Assembly (NCBI GenBank): GCA_017415165.1
Contig: JAFQIY010000035.1
Span: 1 to 64,000, forward strand
Origin: Oscillospiraceae bacterium
GTDB taxonomy: Bacteria; Bacillota; Clostridia; Oscillospirales; Ruminococcaceae
Direction: 5' to 3'
DNA length: 64,000 nt
Of the stretch, positions 49,939 to 57,680 are shown piece after piece. The stretch's first letter is position 1. Every line of letters starts with the position of its first letter. A model generated the notes under the pieces. That model was not told the DNA's origin. It was given only the letters and a program-made list of their open reading frames with translations, and ran no database searches. The position numbers and the translations under genes are program-made.

Positions 49939-52347
49939 TTAGCCAAGAGTAACGATAACTTCGTTTTCATCCTTGAGCATAGCAGCAGGAATGAAGTTGC
50001 CATCAAGCTTTTCGCCGTTGAGCACGATGGAGGAAACGCCGCTTTCAACCTTGTTAGGGTTGTTGAAGGTCATATTGAGCTTCTTGCCTCTGAACATCTT
50101 GTCAACTGTGTAGCTTTCCCAATCGGAAGGAATTGCAGGGTCAACTACAAGACCTTCAGCGTTAGGACGCATACCGAGGATACCCTCTACGCAGCCAACC
50201 ATAACTGTGGAAGCTGTACCTGTGAGCCAGTGAACGTGGGAACGTCCCTCGAATGGAGAACGTGTGGACTCTGTGAACTGACCGTGAGCGTAAGGCTCGA
50301 TAACACGTGTTTCAGCCTTGTCGTTCATTGCAGCAGGTGAGGATTCCATAAAGTATTCGAATGCTCTGTTACCGTGACCGAGGAGAGATTCAGCGAGGAT
50401 TGCCCAGCCCTGTGACTGAGAGAAGATACCGCCGTTTTCCTTTGTATCAGGGTTGAAGATGTGCATAAGTGCACCGTCGAAGTAGTGCTTAACATATGGT
50501 GGTTCGAGAAGCTTTACGCCGTAAGGTGTGTTGAGAATTTCGTGAACGGATTCCATAGACTTTTCAGCCTGTTCCTTGGAAGCAAAGCCGGAAATTACGC
50601 CCCAGCTCTGTGGGTTGAGCCACATATTAGCTTCAGGGTCCTTCTTAGCACCAACAACTACGCCGTCTTCACGGATACCACGAATCCATCTGTCTTCGTC
50701 CCAGCACTCAGCGAGGGAAGCACCGAGTTTGCCTTGAACTTCGTCGATGTACTTAACGTATTCAGCGTCGCCCTTTTCTTCAGCGTAGCCCTTGATAACG
50801 GACATTGCATAGTAAAGCTGGAATGCAACGAATGTGGATTCGCCCTTCTTACCCATACGGAGACAGTCGTTCCAGTCAGCGTGGAGACCCGCAGGCATAG
50901 CGTGGTCACCAAGGTGGTTCATAGAGAAGTCGATAGCCTTCTTGAGGTGCTCGTAAACTGTATCTTCACCGCCGTTAGCGTAAACAATAACCTCATCGAG
51001 GAATGCCTTGTTGCCGCTTTCACCGATGTACTTAGCGATTGTCGGGAACAGCCAGAGAGCGTCGTCTGCACGGTAGGATGGGTGACCTGTTTCCTTAGCG
51101 TAAACGGAGTTCTCGTCGTTCTCGTCAGGGAATGTTTCGTGACCTGCATTGTGGTTGAACTTAACAAGCGGGAGACCTGCACCGTTGTCAACCTGAGCAG
51201 AAATCATAAATCTAATCTTTTCGGCAGCCATTTCAGGGTCAAGGTGGATAATACCCTGAATATCCTGAACTGTATCACGGTAGCCATAGCCGTTTCTGAG
51301 ACCGCAGTAGATAAAGGAAGCTGCTCTTGACCAGATGAATGTGATGAAGCACTGGTAAGCATTCCATACATTAATCATATTGTTGAACTCGTTGCTTGGA
51401 GTCTTAATCTGGAAGTTGTTGAGCTTGCCGTGCCAGTAGCTCTTGAGAGCCTTGATTTCAGCGTCAACCTTGCCAGGCTCCTTGTATTCGTTGAGGATAG
51501 CAGTAGCCTGAGCGTTGTCACGCTGACCAACAATGTAGATAAGCTCGATTGTTCCGCCTGCACCGAGAGTAATAGCACTCTGGAGTGCACCGCAAGCGTT
51601 AGCGTTGTAGTTGAGAACATTGTCACATCTGCCGCTTTCAACAGCGATAGGGTTAGCAAGTGTTCTGTATGCACCGATGAAGTGGTTCAGGTCGCCGTTG
51701 TAGCCGCAAACATCAGCACCAACCATACCGAAGAAACGCTCTCTGTGGTTGGAGCCTGTTTCGTCCTTGCCGCTGTTTTCGTTGATGTGCTGGAGAATCT
51801 TGTTTTCTTCGAAAGTAGTTCTTGTGATGAACTGTGTATACTGGAGGTTAACCTGATCCTGCTCGTAGTTGTTTTCGTTTGTGAATTCACAGAAGCCGTA
51901 AACGGAAAGCTTTCTTTCCTTGTTAGAGAGGTTAGTGATAACAGCTCTCCAAACTTCGTAAGTCTTGCCCTGTGGAACGTAGTATGTAACCTCGGACTTA
52001 ACCTCAGCGTATTCAGCGGAAATTACTGTGTAAGCTGTACCGTGGCGGCATTCGCTCTTGTACTGGTCAAGAGGCTTGCCCACAGGCTGCCAGGAAGCAG
52101 ACCAGTAGTCAGCTGTATCGTTGTCACGGATATAGATAAATCTGCCCGGGAGAGCAACGTTGGTGTTGAAACGGTAACGGAGAAGACGTCCGTTTGCACC
52201 TGACTTAACAAAGCTGTAGCCTTCAGCGTTGTTGGAAATCATTGCGCCGTATTCAGGGTCACCGAGGTAGTTTGCCCAAGGCGCAGGTGTATTTGGTTTA
52301 GTAATAACATATTCTTTCTTTTCAAGATCAAAATGTCCGTAATTCAT
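49939..52347 (-). CDS. cellobiose phosphorylase (GH94)
   Basis: 802 residues from ATG 52347 (AGAAGGAG upstream; the frame to 52368 reaches the ribosome site). N-terminal beta-sandwich, then the (alpha/alpha)6 domain with the catalytic aspartate in LHADWNDCLRMG, phosphate and substrate regions GLRNGYGYRDTVQDIQG and HPSYRADDALWL. It converts cellobiose plus phosphate to glucose-1-phosphate and glucose in the cytoplasm, saving ATP. Codon use is strongly biased, leaving long open frames on the opposite strand, as in highly expressed genes. Monocistronic with its own promoter and a small 5' hairpin. Confidence 0.94.
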   Translation of the reverse strand: MNYGHFDLEKKEYVITKPNTPAPWANYLGDPEYGAMISNNAEGYSFVKSGANGRLLRYRFNTNVALPGRFIYIRDNDTADYWSASWQPVGKPLDQYKSECRHGTAYTVISAEYAEVKSEVTYYVPQGKTYEVWRAVITNLSNKERKLSVYGFCEFTNENNYEQDQVNLQYTQFITRTTFEENKILQHINENSGKDETGSNHRERFFGMVGADVCGYNGDLNHFIGAYRTLANPIAVESGRCDNVLNYNANACGALQSAITLGAGGTIELIYIVGQRDNAQATAILNEYKEPGKVDAEIKALKSYWHGKLNNFQIKTPSNEFNNMINVWNAYQCFITFIWSRAASFIYCGLRNGYGYRDTVQDIQGIIHLDPEMAAEKIRFMISAQVDNGAGLPLVKFNHNAGHETFPDENDENSVYAKETGHPSYRADDALWLFPTIAKYIGESGNKAFLDEVIVYANGGEDTVYEHLKKAIDFSMNHLGDHAMPAGLHADWNDCLRMGKKGESTFVAFQLYYAMSVIKGYAEEKGDAEYVKYIDEVQGKLGASLAECWDEDRWIRGIREDGVVVGAKKDPEANMWLNPQSWGVISGFASKEQAEKSMESVHEILNTPYGVKLLEPPYVKHYFDGALMHIFNPDTKENGGIFSQSQGWAILAESLLGHGNRAFEYFMESSPAAMNDKAETRVIEPYAHGQFTESTRSPFEGRSHVHWLTGTASTVMVGCVEGILGMRPNAEGLVVDPAIPSDWESYTVDKMFRGKKLNMTFNNPNKVESGVSSIVLNGEKLDGNFIPAAMLKDENEVIVTLG

Positions 52348-52371
52348 TATGAACACACTCCTTCTCAATTA

Positions 52372-52432
52372 AAGCCGAATTGCGGCTAAACATTCATACC
52401 AACATTTTAACATCAATATACAATTATTGCAA
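52372..52432 (-). promoter_or_regulatory. promoter and 5' hairpin of cellobiose phosphorylase
   Basis: Minus strand TTGCAA (52432-52427), 17-base spacer, TAAAAT (52409-52404), then a hairpin AGCCG/CGGCT (52372-52386) in the leader. Confidence 0.7.
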
Positions 52433-52502
52433 GGGGTAATAAAAAAGTTAACAATTTCAAACGTTTTCGGGAGATTTTTTTATTTATTTTGCCAAGCAGC
52501 GT

Positions 52503-52654
52503 GGTAAATTATAATTTGTCTGTGAGTGTGGAGTGTGGAGTTTGGAGAGTGGAGTGAGGAGTTAAAGAGAACCATAGTTTACACAACAACTCCACACTCC
52601 ACTATACGAACTTGTTCGTTTTCAACACTCCTAACTCTATAAATTATAATTTAC
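52503..52654 (+). repeat. family B repeat, copy 2
   Basis: As copy 1 but with an insertion TACGAACTTGTTCGTTTTC in the right arm and a duplicated GAGTGTGGAG unit. Its right terminal TAAATTATAATTTA contains the GH3 stop codon (52651-52653). With copy 3 it brackets the GH3 gene in inverted orientation. Confidence 0.85.
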
Positions 52655-54003
52655 CCAAGAATTCCGTATTCAATTTTTGCGTCCAGTATTCTCAGCACGC
52701 TTTCGTTAAGCCTGCTCTCGGAAATTCTTCCGTCCAACACGGCTGCGTAAATCGCCTTGTAGGTTGCTGCTCCGTCGCTTGTGCAGAGCATATCGTTTCC
52801 TGCGAGGAAAGCCTCGGCATAAGGCTCGTCGGTGTAGAGGGTGATTGCGTCCATACCTAAATCATCGGTAATGATTATTCCGTCAAAGCCAAGCTCACGG
52901 AGAACGTCGTGCACCTCGGGCGCAAGGCTTGCAGGCACTTTATCGTTGAACGCTTCGACGATGTTATGGCTGACCATAACCATCGGCACACCTGCTTCTA
53001 TTCCCTTTTTAAACGGGATAAAATCCTTGCTTTCAAAGTCATTTCGTGAACGTGTATCAACAGCAATTCCCGTGTGGGTATCGACGTTTGCGCCGTATCC
53101 GGGGAAGTGCTTGAGACAGCCCATAAGTCCCTGATTATTCATACCCTCAACAATTTCAGCGATTATCGTGCCTGTCTTGTTATAATCAAGACTTACGGTA
53201 CGGTTGTAGATGTAATCGTCTTTGCTTTCCGCAACGTCCGCAACAGGTGCAAAATTCAGGTTTATTCCGGCACTTTTCAGCACGTCCGCCATTTGCTCAG
53301 TCCACTCGTCAACAGTCATTCCGTTTTTCAGTGCCGACTGTATCGTGGGCAGACGTGTTTCGGCAAAGGCAGTATACCTGCTGACACGGGTTATTGCACC
53401 GCCCTCCTCGTCAACCGCAAAGAACGGCATTATCTCGTTTTCCAGCGAAACCCTGAACAGCTCTGACGTAATTGTTGTAGGTGTTTCACCGTTGAAATCC
53501 TGCGCATAAAGGGTGTAGCCGCCGAATTTGTACTGTGCCATCTGCTCAGCTGCACCCGATGGATAGCGTGCTAAAATAACCTGTCCGACCTTTTCCGCAA
53601 GGCTCATTCCGTCAAGGATTTCCTGCGCATTTTTGTGTTTGTAGACAATTTCTCTCGGCTTTGTGGTAACAATCGGATATGTGGTTTCTCTCGTTGTTTC
53701 AGCTGTAGCTTCGGTTGTAGTCTCCGTCGCCGCTTCGGTGGCTGCAGCTGTTGTCTCACGTTCAATTACCACTACTTCAGGTTCTTCGGGGACAGCAGGA
53801 AGCGTCTCCCTCTGTGCATCTTCCCAAGCGGATTGAAGCTGTGAAATTTCGGTTTCATCAGGTTCAGTGTGTTCAAGCACCGACTGCGGCGGAATAACAA
53901 CTATTTCGCCGACAGTTGTTTCCTCAGCAGGCTCAAGGGACAGCGTACAGCCCGTCAACGCGATTGTCATCGATAATAATATTGATAATATGAGTTTTTT
54001 CAT
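52651..54003 (-). CDS. GH3 beta-N-acetylhexosaminidase-like lipoprotein
   Basis: 450 residues from ATG 54003 (AAGAGG upstream). Lipobox LTGC with Cys about 19. A Thr/Glu-rich linker (about 70-110) is followed by a GH3 TIM barrel: LARYPSG, FAVDEEGGAITR, KHFPGYG with a downstream TDTHTGI-like His region, and nucleophile DDLGMDAIT. Shorter than two-domain GH3, like NagZ. Probably trims N-acetylglucosamine or related sugars at the surface. Stop codon lies in repeat B2, and repeat B3 ends about 17 bases before its start. Confidence 0.88.
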   Translation of the reverse strand: MKKLILSILLSMTIALTGCTLSLEPAEETTVGEIVVIPPQSVLEHTEPDETEISQLQSAWEDAQRETLPAVPEEPEVVVIERETTAAATEAATETTTEATAETTRETTYPIVTTKPREIVYKHKNAQEILDGMSLAEKVGQVILARYPSGAAEQMAQYKFGGYTLYAQDFNGETPTTITSELFRVSLENEIMPFFAVDEEGGAITRVSRYTAFAETRLPTIQSALKNGMTVDEWTEQMADVLKSAGINLNFAPVADVAESKDDYIYNRTVSLDYNKTGTIIAEIVEGMNNQGLMGCLKHFPGYGANVDTHTGIAVDTRSRNDFESKDFIPFKKGIEAGVPMVMVSHNIVEAFNDKVPASLAPEVHDVLRELGFDGIIITDDLGMDAITLYTDEPYAEAFLAGNDMLCTSDGAATYKAIYAAVLDGRISESRLNESVLRILDAKIEYGILG

Positions 54004-54019
54004 AAACACCTCTTTGCAT

Positions 54020-54146
54020 ATAAATTATAATTTATAGAGTTAGGAGTGTTGAGAGTGGAGTGTGGAGTTGTTGTGTAAACTATGGCTCTCTTTAACTCCT
54101 CACTCCACTCTCCAAACTCCACACTCACAGACAAATTATAATTTAC
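54020..54146 (-). repeat. family B repeat, copy 3
   Basis: Opposite orientation to copy 2, with all three elements: palindromic ends, arms and loop. A TATAAT sequence in the terminal repeat lies close to the GH3 ribosome site. Confidence 0.85.
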
Positions 54147-54152
54147 CTCATC

Positions 54153-55406
54153 TCAGAAACTACTGTTCTGCGTACACGCGACCGCATAAATCTCGATTGT
54201 TTTTCCTGCGCTGTCGGCGGTGGGGACAATCTCGACCTCCATATCCTTTACGCTCTGCCATTTGATAACCTGAAATGCCCACGGGTCGCCCCAGCCGTCA
54301 GGCTGGTTTGTGTCGATTGTTGCGGCTTTTGCGCCGTTGATATAAACCTCGAATTTACCCATTGACGCATTATTATGACGCTTGCAGACAAAGAAAAAGC
54401 TGTTGCCCTTTATATTCATTTTCAGCGGGTCAGTGCCCTCACCGTTGTAGATCCACGCACCCTTTGTAAAGCCTGCAATACTTCTGCCGTCAAGGGTAAA
54501 GCTGCCTGTTTCGCCGATAGTAATATTTTCGTTTGAGTTGTCGTAATCGGCTTCTGCCATAAATGCGTTATCGTAAGCGTTGCCGAATTTTCCGATTGGT
54601 TTCATTTTGTACTCCGCTTCAACAGCGTCACGCATTTTCAGCATTTCAAACCAGTTTGAAATAAATTCCGCAACAAGAGCGTGCCCCTCGGCATTGGGGT
54701 GTGACGCGTCATCGGAGTAGTCGTCCCAGGTCATTCTTCCTGCTTCAAATTCGGGCTGGAGTGCATCGGGCACGCTTATCATCGGCAGCTCATAATACTC
54801 TCCAATCTGCTTCATATGCTCCTGACAGGTATGACCGTCCTCTGTAACGGTAAACAGCAGAATTACCGCAGGCTCGTTTTCCTGCGCAAGAATTGTTCTC
54901 ACCAGTGACTCAAAGGACTCCTTGTAAAGCTGCTCGCCACCGTCGTTTACCGCAAACTCGATAAACACGATATCTGCATTCTGAGAGAGCACGTCCCTTT
55001 CAGCACGGAGATTGCCAAGAATTGACGGCGTGCCGCTTAATCCTGCGTTGACGTATTTCACGTTATCCCCTGTTCCGTAATTTTCGGCAATATAGTTATA
55101 GGAAAGCTTTGCGTAACAGCTTTCGGGCGTGCCGCCGATACCCTCGGTTATTGAGCCGCCTATGTACGCAACGGTTGTTTCCTCGCCGCTTGCTGCCTGT
55201 GAAAGCTTTGCTTCAATGCGGTGCGTGTTGCCGAATTGCACGAAAGAACGCTGCACCATATCGTAATGAATTTGCTCCTCGGGGGAAAGCTGTATTGCAA
55301 CTGCTGTTTCGGTAACTGTTACCTCATTTTCATTTTTATCACAGGCAGACATTCCTGCCGCCATTGCCGCCGCACAGACAACGGCGGTTATTTTTTTTAT
55401 GTTCAT
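54153..55406 (-). CDS. SGNH/GDSL esterase lipoprotein, paralogue of 28348
   Basis: 417 residues from ATG 55406 (AAAGGA upstream). Lipobox MSAC with Cys about 22. SGNH motifs are AYIGGSITEGIG, KYVNAGLSG, EFAVNDGG and DASHPNAEGH, in the same order as the protein at 28348, and both have a C-terminal beta domain (FVCKRHNNASMGKFEVYINGAKAA). Likely a cell-surface carbohydrate esterase. The region just upstream contains a broken copy of the neighbouring phosphodiesterase end. Confidence 0.87.
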   Translation of the reverse strand: MNIKKITAVVCAAAMAAGMSACDKNENEVTVTETAVAIQLSPEEQIHYDMVQRSFVQFGNTHRIEAKLSQAASGEETTVAYIGGSITEGIGGTPESCYAKLSYNYIAENYGTGDNVKYVNAGLSGTPSILGNLRAERDVLSQNADIVFIEFAVNDGGEQLYKESFESLVRTILAQENEPAVILLFTVTEDGHTCQEHMKQIGEYYELPMISVPDALQPEFEAGRMTWDDYSDDASHPNAEGHALVAEFISNWFEMLKMRDAVEAEYKMKPIGKFGNAYDNAFMAEADYDNSNENITIGETGSFTLDGRSIAGFTKGAWIYNGEGTDPLKMNIKGNSFFFVCKRHNNASMGKFEVYINGAKAATIDTNQPDGWGDPWAFQVIKWQSVKDMEVEIVPTADSAGKTIEIYAVACTQNSSF

Positions 55407-55422
55407 AGCAAAATTCCTTTCT

Positions 55423-55513
55423 TTAATAGCCCACGTCAATGATATTCAGAAAAATTCCGTTTTCAAGCACATCTACAAAGGCATAGGATGGTTTGTTGCC
55501 GTTTCGAGGACTG
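55423..55513 (-). pseudogene. duplicated 3' end of the adjacent phosphodiesterase gene
   Basis: Reads GNKPSYAFVDVLENGIFLN then IIDVGY and TAA, the same ending as the gene at 55563. Only about 30 codons remain and there is no start. Two hairpins (about 55515-55540 and 55541-55562) separate it from the intact gene. Confidence 0.85.
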
Positions 55514-55540
55514 CGGCGTTTTTGCTTGCAAAAACCCGCC

Positions 55541-55562
55541 AACAAACCGCTTGCGGTTTGTT
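55541..55562 (-). terminator. hairpin after the phosphodiesterase gene
   Basis: AACAAACCGC/GCGGTTTGTT with a TT loop, just past the stop at 55563. Confidence 0.65.
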
Positions 55563-56045
55563 TTAGTACCCGACGTCAATGATGTTCAAAAAAATACCGT
55601 TTTCCAGCACATCTACAAAGGCATAGGATGGTTTGTTGCCGTCTCGGGGACTTGAGCAGCTTCCCGGATTGAGAATTTCTATTCCGTCCTCACGGGCAAT
55701 ATAGCGCTCGTGGGTGTGACCGAAAAACGCCGCCGCACAGCCGTTATCCCTTGCAATTGAGCGGAGAAGCTCCGTGCCTGATTTTACACTGTAGCGGTGA
55801 CCGTGACAGCAGAAAATTTTAGCCGTGCCGCAGTCAACAACGAGAAAATCGGGAGAATCCTTGCTCCAGTCACAGTTGCCGCGTACACTCCGCAGGTCTA
55901 TATCGGGGTACTTTATTTTCATCTGAGCAATTTCGCTTTCGCCGTCGCCGAGGTGAATGAACATATCCGCTTCGGGGTTTGCACGGATAATTCTTTCGAC
56001 CTGTGAACTCTGACCGTGGGAATCGGACATAACAATTATTCTCAC
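55563..56045 (-). CDS. YfcE/MJ0936-like metallophosphodiesterase
   Basis: 160 residues from GTG 56045 (GAGGCGG upstream). Metallophosphoesterase motifs in order: DSHG (8-11), GDGE, GNCD, GHRY and FGHTHERY, giving the two-metal site. Such enzymes hydrolyse phosphodiesters such as bis-pNPP; the natural substrate is not known. Divergent from the small-protein operon across repeat B4. A partial copy of its 3' end lies just downstream. Confidence 0.9.
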   Translation of the reverse strand: MRIIVMSDSHGQSSQVERIIRANPEADMFIHLGDGESEIAQMKIKYPDIDLRSVRGNCDWSKDSPDFLVVDCGTAKIFCCHGHRYSVKSGTELLRSIARDNGCAAAFFGHTHERYIAREDGIEILNPGSCSSPRDGNKPSYAFVDVLENGIFLNIIDVGY

Positions 56046-56146
56046 AAAAACCGCCTCACTTCATATACTGATAATAGTTCTTTTTACAGTAATTATAACA
56101 TATACTTGAAAAGAATAAAAGTCTTATTTTGCAAAAGTACGATATT

Positions 56147-56275
56147 GGTAAATTGTAATTTATAGAGTTAGGAGTGTTGAGAGTGGAGTGTGGAGTTGTT
56201 GTGTAAACTATGGTTCTCTTTAACTCCTCACTCCACTCTCCTAACTCCTAACTCAACAATAAATTATAATTTGCC
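56147..56275 (-). repeat. family B repeat, copy 4
   Basis: Between divergent genes; ends TAAATTGTAATTTA and TAAATTATAATTTG. The right terminal TATAAT may act as -10 for the gene at 56315. Confidence 0.8.
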
Positions 56276-56314
56276 GTAATGTACATATGCATCACTTTAA
56301 AAGGAGATTTTTAT

Positions 56315-56566
56315 ATGGCAGACCTTAACGTTAATCCAAAACAGATGGAACAGCTTCTCGGCATTGTCAGCGCTAAACTCGGAGTTTCCTCCGAAAGTCT
56401 CAAAAAAGACCTTGAACAGGGCAAGTTTGACTCTGCACTGAAAAATATGAAGCCTGCTGATGCGGCTACCTTCAACAAGATGGTCAGCAATCCCAAAATG
56501 CTTGAGCAGTTTATGTCCACACCTCAGGCACAGGCTCTTTACAACAAGCTTACGGGCGGAAAATAA
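56315..56566 (+). CDS. small protein of unknown function
   Basis: 83 residues from ATG 56315 (AAAAGGAG upstream). Helical, with NVNPKQMEQLLGIVSAKLGV, KDLEQGKFDSAL and a final PQAQALYNKLTGGK. No family recognised. First of four small genes (56315-57511). Its regular charged-helix pattern suggests a protein-binding role. Confidence 0.72.
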   Translation: MADLNVNPKQMEQLLGIVSAKLGVSSESLKKDLEQGKFDSALKNMKPADAATFNKMVSNPKMLEQFMSTPQAQALYNKLTGGK

Positions 56567-56589
56567 ACTCACGAACGGCGGTGAACTCC

Positions 56590-56931
56590 TTGGACGATAT
56601 TACTCAGAAAATTCAATCCCTGCTCAATGATGAGGAAAGTATGCGTCAGATACAGGAGCTTGCCGCTATGTTTTCGTCGGGGGACGGCTCCTCGTCTGCA
56701 CAGGAGTCCCCGTCTGACGGTTCGTCAATCAATCCTATGGCGATAATGCAGTTAATCGGTTCAATGTCCGTACAGGACAAGAACTGCGACCTGCTGCTTG
56801 CATTGCGCGGACATCTTTCTCCCGAAAAGCAGCAGAAAATCGACAAGGCTGTCAGGCTTATAAAGCTGTACAACATTTTCATTGCAATGCGTGAAAACGG
56901 AATGCTTGACGATATGGAGAAGCTGTTATGA
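56590..56931 (+). CDS. small acidic helical protein
   Basis: 113 residues from TTG 56590, five bases after GGCGGTGA; GTG 56581 lies inside that site. DDITQKIQSLLNDEESMRQIQELAAMF, then a Ser-rich linker and a helical C-terminus. The stop overlaps the next ATG. Function unknown; part of the four-gene operon. Confidence 0.7.
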   Translation: MDDITQKIQSLLNDEESMRQIQELAAMFSSGDGSSSAQESPSDGSSINPMAIMQLIGSMSVQDKNCDLLLALRGHLSPEKQQKIDKAVRLIKLYNIFIAMRENGMLDDMEKLL

Positions 56932-57260
56932 ATGACAACGGAATTTCGCGTGCCGAACAGCGTGTTAAGGAGATGAACAGATTGGCTCAGCAATATGTAC
57001 GTCAGGGCAACAATTATATGAACAGCGTTAACCGTCAGCAGGGACAGCCGAGGTTTGAGCCTGTGCGGAAACCTGACAAGCCACCTGAGCCGCCTGTCAG
57101 GTCTGTTCAGCAAAATGCTTCGCCGCCCGGACAGGACGCTGTCCGTCCGCAGTTCAGTCTTGACAACGAAAAACTGCTGATAATTCTGATTATGTACCTG
57201 CTGATAAAGGAAAAGGCTGATATAAAGCTGATTGCCGCGCTTGGATATCTGCTGCTGTAA
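56928..57260 (+). CDS. small protein with Pro-rich middle and hydrophobic end
   Basis: 110 residues, ATG overlapping the previous stop (ATGA). The first 40 residues are polar and helical, the middle is Pro/Arg-rich (PVRKPDKPPEPPV), and the end is hydrophobic (LLIILIMYLLIKEK...ALGYLLL), perhaps membrane-associated. No family recognised. Tight coupling to the neighbours indicates a joint function. Confidence 0.7.
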   Translation: MNDNGISRAEQRVKEMNRLAQQYVRQGNNYMNSVNRQQGQPRFEPVRKPDKPPEPPVRSVQQNASPPGQDAVRPQFSLDNEKLLIILIMYLLIKEKADIKLIAALGYLLL

Positions 57261-57271
57261 AGGAGAATTCA

Positions 57272-57511
57272 ATGGGATTTCTACATAAAACCGAAACGCA
57301 CGAACACACTTTCCGCAGGCAGCTTTTTGATGATATTGCCTACGTTGAACAGCGGCTTGAACGTATTCGTGAAAGCTTCGATATGACCGATGAGCCTGAG
57401 CTTGTGGACGCTCTTATTTACGAGGAGCTTGCGCTGAAAGCAAGGTATGCTTATCTTTTGAGGATTGCAAAGGAAAATAATATCCGCTGTAAAATAGGAC
57501 TTGCGGAATAA
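57272..57511 (+). CDS. DUF2508 (YaaL-like) protein
   Basis: 79 residues; ATG 57272 follows AAAGGAG. LFDDIAYVEQRLERIRESFDM, LVDALIYEELALKARYAYLLRIAKENNI, matching the short helical YaaL group. Last gene of the small-protein operon; a terminator follows. Function unknown. Confidence 0.75.
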   Translation: MGFLHKTETHEHTFRRQLFDDIAYVEQRLERIRESFDMTDEPELVDALIYEELALKARYAYLLRIAKENNIRCKIGLAE

Positions 57512-57515
57512 AACA

Positions 57516-57547
57516 AAACTGACATCGCATATAAGCGGTGTCAGTTT
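57516..57547 (+). terminator. terminator of the small-protein operon
   Basis: AAACTGACATCGC/GCGGTGTCAGTTT with a T6 tail. Confidence 0.8.
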
Positions 57548-57551
57548 TTTG

Positions 57552-57680
57552 CGGTAAATTATGATTTGTAGAGTTAGGAGTGTTGAGAGTGGAGTGTGGA
57601 GTTGTTGTGTAAACTATGTTTCTCTTTAACTCCTCACTCCACTCTCCTAACTCCTAACTCAACGATAAATTATAATTTAT
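57552..57680 (-). repeat. family B repeat, copy 5
   Basis: TAAATTATGATTTG end, conserved arms and loop, and right end TAAATTATAATTTA. That end supplies the last Lys-Leu codons and TAA stop of mfd (57670-57678). Confidence 0.85.

Noticed and set aside
50461..52203. Long plus-strand ORFs opposite cellobiose phosphorylase
   Set aside because: They arise from the strong codon bias of the phosphorylase gene; no ribosome sites or domains.
54062..54265. Recurrent short ORF starting MELLCKL (also 57596 and 12548)
   Set aside because: Comes from family B repeats; the same peptide appears wherever the repeat is in that orientation, and frames then run into unrelated DNA.
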